DNA of 31,883 nt from CAZCVI01 sp964502145 (GTDB lineage: Bacteria > Acidobacteriota > Aminicenantia > UBA2199): the NCBI GenBank assembly GCA_964502145.1, contig CAZCVI010000084.1, positions 1 through 31,883 of the forward strand, read 5' to 3'. The notes under the pieces are model-generated. The model was not told where the DNA came from and made no database searches. It was given only the letters and a program-made list of their open reading frames with translations. Below are positions 21,810 to 30,078 of this stretch, piece by piece; position 1 is the stretch's first letter, and each line of letters begins with the position of its first letter. The position numbers and the translations under genes are program-made.

Positions 21810-23099
21810 TTAATGGGAGATCATCCATTTCCAGTAAGGGATGATGGAAATATGATAATTGCCATCAATGATTTCGTCTTCAGTATCGGCGGTGATAATG
21901 GTGCCTTTTTCCAGGCCCAATTCTTTTAGCGCACCTTTTAAACCCCGTAGTTCTCTTTCACTATTGTCGCGGTTGAGGTTATAGGTGACCTGGATGGCTG
22001 CCGTGGCTTTTTCCTCTTCTGTGATTATAAAGTCGCATTCGAAGTTTTGGGCATCTTTGAAATAAAAAAGATTTTTGCCTCTTTTGAGTAGTTCGGTGAA
22101 TATAAGATTTTCCAACAGTCGCCCGTGTACTTCCATGCCACGGAAAGAAAGTAACAAAATAAAACCATTATCACCAATATAGACTTTTTTATTTACATAG
22201 CGCTGGTGAATTTTATAGGAGAATAGCGGCAAATAATGAAAAAAACTGACATCCTCAAGATACGAAAAATAATTGAAGGCAGTGACCTTGTTGGGTTGGT
22301 ATTCTTTTTGGAATTTTTTGATAAAATTGGTGATGGAAAATTCGGCAGCAAAATTGGCCAGCAGGTAATGGATGATGGCCCGGAGTAAATGGGTATTACG
22401 CACGTCATAACGTTCGACTATATCTTTAAAAATGATCATATCGAGGTAATCGTTTAGGAGGTCTTTCTTGCGTTGATGGGACGGCTCCATGGTGACCCGT
22501 GGAAATCCACCATAGATAAGGAATTCGGCAGCATAATTGATGAGCTGGAATCTTTCCTGGGAGAATTCGATATTATCAATGATGGAAAAGTTTTTGAAGT
22601 CCAAAAATTCTATAAAATTTAAAGGGAAAAATTTAATGGTGAGAGATCTACCGCGCAGTTCAGTAGCGATTTCTTTGCTCAGCAGACGGGCGGACGACCC
22701 GGTGATCACAATGTGGTATTTTTTTTGTTCATAGAGTCGCTTGATGAAAAGGTGCCAGTTCGCAATATTCTGGATTTCATCGAAGAAGAGATATATTTTT
22801 TTATCAGCATTGCCGGGATAGAGCTCGTAATACGCCTCAATAATCCATTGGAGTTGTTTTCCTTCTAATTCGGCTAACCGTTCGTCGTCGAAATTGATAT
22901 ACACGATCTGGTTGGGAGGAGTACCGTTTTGGATAAGGGAATTGATTTCAGAGAATAGGAAATAAGTCTTCCCGCTCCTGCGCAGACCAATCACAGTATT
23001 GATCTCTTCAGAAAACACAAGACTGTCTTTGCGTTTGACAACATTTTCCACGCGGTGCGTTTGCCATTCGAGGATTATTTTTTTTATTTCGTTTTTCAT
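21810..23099 (-). CDS. AAA ATPase with DUF4143 C-terminal domain
   Basis: 429 aa. The N-terminal ATPase has Walker A GLRRSGKT (~38-45), Walker B KKIYLFFDEIQN and a sensor-like IVITGSSARLLS. The C-terminal DUF4143 region contains NLIFTELLKRG and the PD-(D/E)XK-like FECDFIITEEEKATAAIQVTY, as usual for this family. The ATG at 23099 is chosen over one 13 codons upstream because homologues start near MKxxIKxII and an extended -10 lies only ten bases upstream. The gene is bracketed by hairpin elements (D and a further end at 3', E at 5'). Role unknown; the family is common in accessory DNA. Confidence 0.88.
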   Translation of the reverse strand: MKNEIKKIILEWQTHRVENVVKRKDSLVFSEEINTVIGLRRSGKTYFLFSEINSLIQNGTPPNQIVYINFDDERLAELEGKQLQWIIEAYYELYPGNADKKIYLFFDEIQNIANWHLFIKRLYEQKKYHIVITGSSARLLSKEIATELRGRSLTIKFFPLNFIEFLDFKNFSIIDNIEFSQERFQLINYAAEFLIYGGFPRVTMEPSHQRKKDLLNDYLDMIIFKDIVERYDVRNTHLLRAIIHYLLANFAAEFSITNFIKKFQKEYQPNKVTAFNYFSYLEDVSFFHYLPLFSYKIHQRYVNKKVYIGDNGFILLLSFRGMEVHGRLLENLIFTELLKRGKNLFYFKDAQNFECDFIITEEEKATAAIQVTYNLNRDNSERELRGLKGALKELGLEKGTIITADTEDEIIDGNYHISIIPYWKWMISH

Positions 23100-23109
23100 T
23101 TCATTGTAT

Positions 23110-23118
23110 ATTATACCA
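23110..23118 (-). promoter_or_regulatory. extended -10 promoter of the DUF4143 gene
   Basis: TGGTATAAT on the minus strand (TGn extended -10 plus perfect TATAAT at 23110-23115). No good -35 is seen, as allowed for extended -10 promoters. Transcription would start about 4-5 nt before the ATG at 23099. Confidence 0.55.
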
Positions 23119-23152
23119 TAAACAGGGGTTTGTTTCATAGTATACTATACCA

Positions 23153-23285
23153 CCTGAATTCACCGCCAATTCTTTGAGAGTACCATAAAATCAAGTAGGA
23201 AGAATGGGAGGAATGGGAATTTTTTTATTTATCCCGTCATTCCCATCATTCCCATTCTTCCCATTACGTTGGCGGTGCATCCAGG
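23153..23285. repeat. 9-nt-period hairpin element E (inverted copy of the type-A element)
   Basis: Left end CCTGAATTCACCGCCAATT, right end ACGTTGGCGGTGCATCCAGG. The tail GAGAGTACCATAAAATCAAG (23176-23195) is the reverse complement of the tail of element A, so E is the same element in the opposite orientation. Arms carry GGAATGGGA and CCCATTCTT/CCCATCATT words with 9-nt period. It lies about 40 bp upstream of the DUF4143 promoter. Confidence 0.85.
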
Positions 23286-23298
23286 TCTCCACCAGCAG

Positions 23299-23327
23299 TT
23301 GAAATTTATTGCATTTTGAGTTATCAT
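23299..23327 (+). promoter_or_regulatory. leaderless-type promoter of a gene remnant
   Basis: -35 TTGAAA (23299-23304), 17-bp spacer, -10 TATCAT (23322-23327), then six bases to an ATG at 23334. The geometry is identical to the promoter at 1628-1656. Confidence 0.5.
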
Positions 23328-23333
23328 ACAGGT

Positions 23334-23381
23334 ATGAAAAAACAGAGACAACAAATTGCAAGGAGAATTGCCCATCGTTAG
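23334..23381 (+). pseudogene. short 5' remnant of an unidentified gene
   Basis: ATG followed by 14 codons (MKKQRQQIARRIAHR) and a TAG. It sits behind a well-spaced promoter. The frame stays readable after the stop (GFNHIMAFSNENRFG) up to the dispersed repeat half at 23426. This suggests a broken gene whose remainder was lost at the repeat. Family not identified. Confidence 0.3.
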
Positions 23382-23425
23382 GGATTCAATCATATCATGG
23401 CATTTTCCAATGAAAATAGATTTGG

Positions 23426-23455
23426 GTAGACGCGCCATCCTGGCGCATTATTTTA
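23426..23455 (+). repeat. single copy of the palindrome half found at 2252-2281
   Basis: 30 bases identical to 2252-2281, starting GTAGACGCGCCATCC and ending in ATTATTTTA. It contains the hairpin GCGCCA-TCC-TGGCGC. As at 2227-2276, it follows a truncated coding frame. Confidence 0.85.
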
Positions 23456-23541
23456 AGTTTTAAGTTTTTGCGAGCGCACCTTCCTAAAGTTATTAATATA
23501 AGGTGAAACCCAGTGTGCGCCGATGCAAAAACTTAAAACTT
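23455..23541. repeat. hairpin element with perfect 17-bp inverted ends
   Basis: AAGTTTTAAGTTTTTGC (23455-23471) and its exact reverse complement (23525-23541) flank 53 bp. A second inner pairing GCGCAC (23474-23479) with GTGCGC (23515-23520) extends the stem after a small bulge. No coding sequence inside. It directly abuts the repeat half at 23426-23455. Confidence 0.8.
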
Positions 23542-23681
23542 GAACTGTCAATCTTTAGTGAGAAACGTCAGGTTCTGGGACGGAATCCCCTTTTTTTTGA
23601 TACTACATTTAACAAATTACTGCAAATGTGGCGCAAATAGGTTATGGTTTTGGGGACATCCCTGGTTTTCAAGAAAAGACC

Positions 23682-23840
23682 CCCACGAATTTCACGAATT
23701 TACACGAATTAAAAGAAGACCACAGATTACACAGATTAAAATGATTACGCAGATTGGTTTATTTCTTTTTGTTATAGTCATCTTTTAATCTGTGTCAATC
23801 ATTTAAATCTGTGTAATCTGTGGTCTTCTTTTTCTTCTTC
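23682..23840. repeat. 9-nt-period hairpin element F (CACAGATTA/CACGAATTT type)
   Basis: Left arm: CACGAATTT twice plus ACACGAATT (23684-23710), then CACAGATTA, CACAGATTA, AAATGATTA, CGCAGATTG in register (23721-23756). The right arm (23782-23840) carries the complementary TAATCTGTG, CAATCATTT and GTCTTC...TTCGTGG. Outer and inner parts pair in order across a ~25-nt loop. Related 9-mers occur at 2486-2512. Sequences of this kind are, from memory, widespread in unrelated uncultured bacteria. Confidence 0.8.
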
Positions 23841-23903
23841 GTGGTTAAATAGAGTTGGCACTGATTCCAGGGCGAAACGCGATTTACCTACGCATCATAT
23901 GAT

Positions 23904-26768
23904 TTATGGGCGGATCACATCTTGGATAACCGTGAAAATGTCTTTGATCCGAAAAGGCTTGCTTAGTGTTCCCTTGAAGCCATAATTCTTATAGTTGGCG
24001 ACAACCGGATCATCGGAATAACCGCTAAACACGATAGCATTCACATCGGGGTCAATCTCTAACAATTTAACAATGGCCTCTTTGCCGCCCATACCCCCAG
24101 AAATAGTGAGGTCCAAAATCACGGCACGGAAAGGATAGGGGGTGAGCAAACACTGCCAATACATGTCAATGGCTTCCTCGCCGGTGGTGGCAAAAGAGAC
24201 TTCAAACCCCATTTTATGCAACGTCACACCCAACAATTGCCTGATACTGGCATTATCATCCATCACCAGGATCTTTCCCTTGCCATGAAAAAAGAGTTCT
24301 TCTGGGAGGGTCTGCTGTGGGGATTCAATTTGATTGTGGGAAGCTGGTAAATAGATATGAAAATCTGTGCCCTGTCCGAGAGTGGAATCAACGGTGATAA
24401 AACCATCATGTTTCCTGATAATGGAATAAACCACGGCCAACCCAAGACCATTCCCGGTTTGTTTGGTGGTAAAAAAGGGATCAAATATTTTATCAAGATT
24501 CTCTTTGCTAATACCGATCCCCTGGTCATGGATGGATATTTCCACATATTTTCCAGGTGCTAAAGCCGGGATATGGAGCGGGGGACAAGTGAGGTTCCGC
24601 GCAAAGATATGAATGACACCACCGCCGGGCATGGCTTGCTCGGAATTGAGAATAAGATTTTGAAATACTTGGCTGATCTGACCTTTATCCATGTCCACGG
24701 GAAATAGATTGGGGTCAAAATGGCACTGGGGCAACACGGTTGAACCACTTAATACAAAATTAACGGAATCCTCGATAATCTCACCAATGGCAGCGGCTTT
24801 TTTAATGGGAGCGCCACCTTTTGAAAAAGTCAATAACTGCCGACTCAAATCAATGGCATTAAACACACCTTTTTCAGCGGCTTCAAGGAGTTGATAATTC
24901 CTTTCATTGGCCATTAACGATATTTTTACCAGTTCAATGTTCCCGGACACGACGGTCATCAGGTTATTAAAATCATGGGCGATCCCACCCGCTAACACAC
25001 CGATAGATTCAATCCGCTGGTTTTTTAGAATCTCGTTTTCCATGCCCCGTTTTTCCGTTATATCGTGGAGGACCAGCACTGTGCCCTGCATCCGCTCTTC
25101 TTGATCACGAAGAGGCGCGCAGTTTACCATCAAGATCAAAGAGGGGTCAGAAAGCAGAATACAATCGGAGGAAAATTCTACATTCTCACCGCTTTCTAAG
25201 ACTTGATAAACAGGATTAGGTAAAGGGGTTGTCATTCTTTGGCTACTGATTTGAAATACATTCTCAATGGGTTGGTGCAAGGCATTTTTTTGCGTCCAGC
25301 CCGTGATTTTTTCAGCGGCGCAGTTCATCATGGTGATTAGGCCGTGGTTATCGGTAGTGATCACGCCGTCGCCAATGCTTCTCAAGGTGACGGTGAGACG
25401 TTCTTTTTCTTCCGATAACTGGTATTGGGCTTCTTCCAATTGGGTGACATCCAGCAGGGTCAATAAATCAGCGGTTTCGCCGTGGAACTGGATTGTTTTC
25501 TCGTGGTGGGAGACCCACTTTACTTTACCAGACTGGGAAAACACGCGGTAAAGATACGAATGAACGGTCTGAATATCGGCACGATCACTTTTAAGTGGGG
25601 GGGCTATAAATTGCATGCGGTCTTCGGCATGCATTAAATGAATGTACTGGCTAAAATCCCATGTTAAAATCTCTTCAACGGTATACTGGCACAAATCGGC
25701 AAAGGCTTGATTGACGTAAATAAACATTCGATCAAGGATGATAGCAATAGGCATGAAAGACTGCTCGGAAATATGGCGGAATTTTTCTTCACTCTCGCGC
25801 AAGGCTTCCTCAACCTGCAAACGATCAAGCATTTCCTGATGAAGGTCCAAATTTTTCTGCACCAGCTCTTTGGTCTTAGAACCGACTTTTTTACGCAGGA
25901 GATAATTCATACCCATCAGGAAAAACATGATTCCAAAAGTAATGATCAGTCCCCAGATCAAATATTTGGATATGGCAGAGGTGTGCTTGGAAATTCCCAG
26001 GGTTTTGTTCATCTGCCGGTAATACAGAGAATCAGGGTCCTCTTTCATTCGTTTGACATGGTAATCCATGGCATCGAGAAGTTTTTGATTCTCCCCATGG
26101 AGGGTGGCGAAACGGAGTTCCACGGGTGCGAAGACAATGGACGTTTGTTGGAGGGCGAATTTCCGTTCATTGAACATGCCATATAAGCGGTCCAGTACAC
26201 CGGCGTCAATCCAACTGTCTTTAAGGGCTTGCAGGATTTCAGCGGCATTTTTGAATTCCACGAAAGTGCAATGAATATTAAAGCCTTTGACCATATCCCT
26301 TAAATGATGATTGTAATCGGCCTCACCCACCACGCCGATTGATTTCCCTTGGAGGTCCATCAGCGATTTTATTTTGGAATCTTCCCGTGAATATACCTGT
26401 GACCATGTGGAGAGGATGGTTTCTTTGGAGTAGCTGAACCGTTTTTCATTTTCCGGGACATTACCGGCACCTAAAAGAATATCAATAGTTTCATCGCCAA
26501 GATGTTCCAGTAATTTTGGTAATGGCGCGGGAGTATAACGGAGTCGCCAGCCTTCGCGACGAGCCACATCTTCCAGAATGTCCACAAACAAACCGGCGGG
26601 TTGGCGGCCAGGGACGCCGCTTTTAAAAAGGGGCTCAAAATCATAGATACCAACTGTAACCGTATTATGGGGAAATTGGCCGTGAACCATAACCGCAAGA
26701 ACAGGAAAAAATAGCAAAACAAAGGCTAAGACACAATGGGTAGATAAATTTATTTTATAATGGTTCAT
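23904..26768 (-). CDS. hybrid sensor histidine kinase with periplasmic solute-binding (SBP_bac_3) domain, two PAS domains and receiver
   Basis: 954 aa. A signal/TM segment is at ~10-29. The periplasmic SBP_bac_3-type sensor spans ~35-255 (TVTVGIYDFEPLF ... GLFVDILEDVARREGW ... LQGKSIGVVGEA). TM2 is ~269-291. A coiled-coil linker (~295-328) and PAS domains at ~328-445 and ~455-572 follow. The HisKA H-box GVLAGGIAHDFNN has His598, and the HATPase domain is ~695-815 with DQGIGI and GNGLGLAVVYSI. The C-terminal receiver (~832-950) has phosphoacceptor Asp886 and SKPF. No output domain, so phosphate may pass to an unlinked regulator or feed back. Its ATG overlaps the pstS TGA (ATGA, 26765-26768), so it is coupled to a phosphate-binding protein. 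Confidence 0.93.
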   Translation of the reverse strand: MNHYKINLSTHCVLAFVLLFFPVLAVMVHGQFPHNTVTVGIYDFEPLFKSGVPGRQPAGLFVDILEDVARREGWRLRYTPAPLPKLLEHLGDETIDILLGAGNVPENEKRFSYSKETILSTWSQVYSREDSKIKSLMDLQGKSIGVVGEADYNHHLRDMVKGFNIHCTFVEFKNAAEILQALKDSWIDAGVLDRLYGMFNERKFALQQTSIVFAPVELRFATLHGENQKLLDAMDYHVKRMKEDPDSLYYRQMNKTLGISKHTSAISKYLIWGLIITFGIMFFLMGMNYLLRKKVGSKTKELVQKNLDLHQEMLDRLQVEEALRESEEKFRHISEQSFMPIAIILDRMFIYVNQAFADLCQYTVEEILTWDFSQYIHLMHAEDRMQFIAPPLKSDRADIQTVHSYLYRVFSQSGKVKWVSHHEKTIQFHGETADLLTLLDVTQLEEAQYQLSEEKERLTVTLRSIGDGVITTDNHGLITMMNCAAEKITGWTQKNALHQPIENVFQISSQRMTTPLPNPVYQVLESGENVEFSSDCILLSDPSLILMVNCAPLRDQEERMQGTVLVLHDITEKRGMENEILKNQRIESIGVLAGGIAHDFNNLMTVVSGNIELVKISLMANERNYQLLEAAEKGVFNAIDLSRQLLTFSKGGAPIKKAAAIGEIIEDSVNFVLSGSTVLPQCHFDPNLFPVDMDKGQISQVFQNLILNSEQAMPGGGVIHIFARNLTCPPLHIPALAPGKYVEISIHDQGIGISKENLDKIFDPFFTTKQTGNGLGLAVVYSIIRKHDGFITVDSTLGQGTDFHIYLPASHNQIESPQQTLPEELFFHGKGKILVMDDNASIRQLLGVTLHKMGFEVSFATTGEEAIDMYWQCLLTPYPFRAVILDLTISGGMGGKEAIVKLLEIDPDVNAIVFSGYSDDPVVANYKNYGFKGTLSKPFRIKDIFTVIQDVIRP

Positions 26769-27814
26769 TGGATATCCAAAAGCGGTACACCGTTAAATGT
26801 CATGGACTTAAGAATAGTTTCAGCCTTGCCAATGACTGGTGCGGGCAGTATACCGTAGTTTTTTTTAGTATTAAATTTTTGACCCTCGTGGATAGTCCAC
26901 CATAAAAATTCCACGAGTGTTTTGGCGCGATAATAAGAACGTTGTAGGTAAGCTTGTTCTTTATAAAAGATGAGCCAGGAAAAGCCGCTGATAGGATATC
27001 CTTTGGGCGCGGTAGTATCAATAATCAAGGCACGGGTATCAGCGGGAAACGCGACTTGCGCGGCCACAGAAACGGACTGGAGATCGGGTTTGATAAAATT
27101 CCTGCTTTTGTTCTGGATAGAAGCCAGCGGTAATTGAGCGGTTTGGGCATAATTAAGTTCCGTGTATCCCAGTGCGCCGCTTATTTTTTTTACAAAGGTG
27201 ACAATGCCATTATTGGTTTCCACTCCCAGACCTGTTGGCCAGTTCACGGTTTTACCTTGGCCCACTTTTTCGCGCCATTCCCGGTTAACCTTGGCCAGGT
27301 AGTTGGTAAAAATAAAAGTAGTACCGCTCCCATCGGAACGATGTACGACGGTAATGGTTAGATCGGGAAATTTAGAATGGGGGTTGACCGCGGTTATTCT
27401 GGGATCGGACCATTTGCGAATCTTCCCGGTGAATATATCGGCGACCAATTGGGGGGTCAGTTTTAATGATGGATTGCCGGGCAGATTGTAAAAAAGAACC
27501 ACGGCACCCAGACAGGTGGGCATGTGTAACAGGGGTTCTGGGACCTGTGCCATTTCAGCATCCGAGATATAGGCATCGCTTCCGCAAAAGTCCACTTCCC
27601 GATTCAACAGGGCCTGGGTCCCGCCAGAGGAGCCGATGGCTTGATAGGTAAGACGGACCTTGAACTTTTCAGCATAATAATTCAGCCATGTTTCATAGAG
27701 CGGATAGGGGAACGTCGCACCCGCTCCCTTCAATATTATAGTATCGGCTTGAGCCCCGGCTCCCCAACAATAAAAAAAAAGAATCAGGCCCAAACACCAT
27801 GTTTTAATTTTCAT
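26765..27814 (-). CDS. pstS: PstS-type phosphate-binding protein coupled to a sensor kinase
   Basis: 349 aa. Signal peptide ~1-23 with cleavage after AQA. The phosphate-site motifs are conserved: GAGATFPYPLYETW, GSSGGTQALL, DFCGSDAYI and HRSDGSGTTFIFTNYL. These fit a periplasmic high-affinity phosphate receptor. No pstC, pstA, pstB or phoU is in the window; instead the gene overlaps the hybrid kinase gene by 4 nt. It could therefore serve as a sensing accessory rather than a transport receptor. Start has GGAGG five bases upstream. No convincing Pho box was found upstream. Confidence 0.9.
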   Translation of the reverse strand: MKIKTWCLGLILFFYCWGAGAQADTIILKGAGATFPYPLYETWLNYYAEKFKVRLTYQAIGSSGGTQALLNREVDFCGSDAYISDAEMAQVPEPLLHMPTCLGAVVLFYNLPGNPSLKLTPQLVADIFTGKIRKWSDPRITAVNPHSKFPDLTITVVHRSDGSGTTFIFTNYLAKVNREWREKVGQGKTVNWPTGLGVETNNGIVTFVKKISGALGYTELNYAQTAQLPLASIQNKSRNFIKPDLQSVSVAAQVAFPADTRALIIDTTAPKGYPISGFSWLIFYKEQAYLQRSYYRAKTLVEFLWWTIHEGQKFNTKKNYGILPAPVIGKAETILKSMTFNGVPLLDIQ

Positions 27815-27921
27815 GCAACCTCCTCGTAAAAACGGTTTTTATAGCTTATTATGGGGGGAGATGATGAACAGATGATTTGTATGGTGTTAATTCTTTATTA
27901 ATGGAAGCCACGACCTAAGGC

Positions 27922-28737
27922 TTACATTTCATTTCTCAACCGTGAAAAAATACGTTCTTGGGAGGGATTAAATTGTATCCAATGGGTTTCATGAAGGAGC
28001 TTGATATCCTCTATCATTTCGTTTTCATTCATATGTAATTTAAGTTTTAAAGTGTACAGCGAGGAGTGGTCATCCACTGCTTTAAACAGGAGATTCGTTC
28101 GTAGCAGTGGCGGATAGGACCGATCTTCCCTGCATTCTTCATTGGGCACATGCAGGGGAATCAGGGTCAGCCAATCGGAATCGGGGTGAACATCAACCAC
28201 TACACCGCTGGTAAGGAGTTTCCATAACGTGGTTTTAGCCAGCAGTTCATCGCCTATTTTTTGGCAGATTCGTTTAATCGTTCTTCTGCCGTTCACCATG
28301 GAAATAATTTGCCATTCAAACGTGTTCAGTGGTGGCACTTTTTCCAGATACGGTTCAATAAATAAGATCGTTTCTTCCGGGGGTAATTGGCGTTTAATAT
28401 GGTTCAGTTCATCCAGGTAGGTATGGGACTCCATGAGCAGCATGTTAATCGGTTTATTAATGGTTATTTCAGGTGCTTGTTCCCCTTTAATGAACTTAAA
28501 ATGCCCTGTTTCCATGGATAATAGCGAGTAAAATCCGCCGATGTCAGTGGTCCCACTGGGGGACGTGACATGAAGTAAGTTACCCTCTTTGAAATAGAGG
28601 GACACGTATTCATCCTCACGATCCTGGAAGACCCGGAGTGCGCCGCATTTTTCTGTCATGCCTAAGAATTGAATAACCTCTGGTAAAGGAAATTCTGAAA
28701 AATGACCACTTAATTTTAAGCTGCTTTCATTCATCAT
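27922..28737 (-). CDS. DUF4388 (PATAN-like) domain protein
   Basis: 271 aa, no signal peptide. The N-terminal DUF4388 domain (~5-112) contains LSGHFSEFPLPEVIQFLGM, KCGALRVF, LYFKEGNLLHV and GHFKFIKGE. The C-terminal half (~130-210) is a helical winged-helix-like region (SMVNGRRTIKRICQKIGDEL) often fused to DUF4388. Such proteins act in signalling, motility and polarity in Deltaproteobacteria and Acidobacteria. Two ATGs are adjacent (28737, 28734); no Shine-Dalgarno is present, but a TATAAA lies 2-5 bases upstream. Divergent from the glycosyltransferase genes. Confidence 0.82.
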   Translation of the reverse strand: MMNESSLKLSGHFSEFPLPEVIQFLGMTEKCGALRVFQDREDEYVSLYFKEGNLLHVTSPSGTTDIGGFYSLLSMETGHFKFIKGEQAPEITINKPINMLLMESHTYLDELNHIKRQLPPEETILFIEPYLEKVPPLNTFEWQIISMVNGRRTIKRICQKIGDELLAKTTLWKLLTSGVVVDVHPDSDWLTLIPLHVPNEECREDRSYPPLLRTNLLFKAVDDHSSLYTLKLKLHMNENEMIEDIKLLHETHWIQFNPSQERIFSRLRNEM

Positions 28738-28890
28738 TATTTATACTGGCAATGGGTTAATTTATTATTAAGGAAAAAAGAAGATTTATCTGGGTTTTTA
28801 ATTTTTAGCCTATGCTTCATTCAATATTAACAGTATATTCTTTTAATGTTCATTAATGATTGGTATTATTATAGATTCAAAGGAGGTCCC

Positions 28891-30078
28891 ATGACATTAG
28901 CGATTAGTTTGGGAATTTTAGTGATATCATTTATAATGCTGGGTGGGTTCACTTTTTTTACCGTTCGACACAGGTCACGGGGTGAATCTATGCCACTCGT
29001 AAACATAGAAGGACAGCCGGTTCCCCGGGTGAGTATTTTAATCCCCTCCCGTAATTCCGATGCGGACTTGGACAACATTATCGAATCTATTTTTTTGGTG
29101 GATTATCCTGATTTCGAGATCGTCTATGCCATGGATACGATGAATGGTCCGGTAGTCGATACGATAAAAAAATTCCAGGCCCAATACCCACACGTCACCT
29201 GTAAAATAATGGCCACAGGTCACAGCCAAAGCGAAAATCCCAAGGTCTACAAGCTGGCCAAAATGGAAGATGAAGCCAGTGGCGATTTATATTGGGTGCT
29301 GGACACCAACATCCGGGTGAAACGGGACACGTTAAACCGCTTGGTCAATGAATATCTCCAAAACGGAGCCAAGCTGATTTTTTCTCCCATTCACGGTGAA
29401 GGCGGTAAGACCCTGGGTGGTATTATTGAAAGTTCCTATTTCAACCATTTCCTTTCCGGTAATGTGATTATGGCCTGGAAATTGTTTCGTCTGCCCATTG
29501 TCGTGGGAAAATCACTATTAATAGAACGAAAAGCGTTGGATCGGTTTGGTGGTTTCACCTATTTCAAAGATTATTTAGCTGAAGATTATGTGATGGGCGA
29601 AACTTTCACCCAGAGCAAGATTCCTATTTCTACTAATTGTACCTGGGTCACCAGTGTCAGTCATGGTGCCACCTTGCGCAGTTTCTTTTCCCGCATGGCG
29701 CGCTGGGCTAAACTGCGGTATCGGTTAGCATTCCACTTCTACCTCTTGGAAATTGTATTAAACCCGATCACCTTGGCCGCAGCAAGTGCTTTAACCTTGG
29801 GCAGTAAAACTGGACTGTTGGTTTTAGCTGCCAGTATCGGTTTAAAAATAATGTTGGAATTTATTTCCTATCTTTTTCTCGACAGTCAAGGGCGTCGCAG
29901 TTTAAAGGTTATTCTGTTGCTACCCCTCGCCATCCTTATCAAAGATATGCTGCTCCTTGCCGTTTATTTTACCCCCTTTTTCAGTTGTCAAGTCGAATGG
30001 CGCGGTGGGAAAATAAGTATCGGCAAACGGACACTGATCTCCTTCAGCCAAGAATCGCTTCTGTTTGACGGTGTTTAA
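28891..30078 (+). CDS. family-2/21 glycosyltransferase (ceramide glucosyltransferase/HpnI-like)
   Basis: 395 aa. TM1 is at ~4-26. The GT-A domain begins PRVSILIPSRN and has the acidic residues D82 (AMDTM), D138 (LDTNIRV) and D232 (LAEDYVMGE). The processive-type signature RMARW (268-272, (Q/R)xxRW) follows. Three or so C-terminal TM segments end the protein. This set matches the ceramide glucosyltransferase/HpnI group, which glycosylates a membrane lipid at the cytoplasmic face. ATG 28891 is chosen over an ATG 15 codons upstream because AAAGGAGG lies just before it and TM1 starts there. Its TAA overlaps the next ATG by one base (TAATG). Confidence 0.87.
   Translation: MTLAISLGILVISFIMLGGFTFFTVRHRSRGESMPLVNIEGQPVPRVSILIPSRNSDADLDNIIESIFLVDYPDFEIVYAMDTMNGPVVDTIKKFQAQYPHVTCKIMATGHSQSENPKVYKLAKMEDEASGDLYWVLDTNIRVKRDTLNRLVNEYLQNGAKLIFSPIHGEGGKTLGGIIESSYFNHFLSGNVIMAWKLFRLPIVVGKSLLIERKALDRFGGFTYFKDYLAEDYVMGETFTQSKIPISTNCTWVTSVSHGATLRSFFSRMARWAKLRYRLAFHFYLLEIVLNPITLAAASALTLGSKTGLLVLAASIGLKIMLEFISYLFLDSQGRRSLKVILLLPLAILIKDMLLLAVYFTPFFSCQVEWRGGKISIGKRTLISFSQESLLFDGV

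Noticed and set aside
27815..27921. Pho box upstream of pstS
   Set aside because: A CTGTTCATC-like word is present but no second direct repeat at the right spacing was found.
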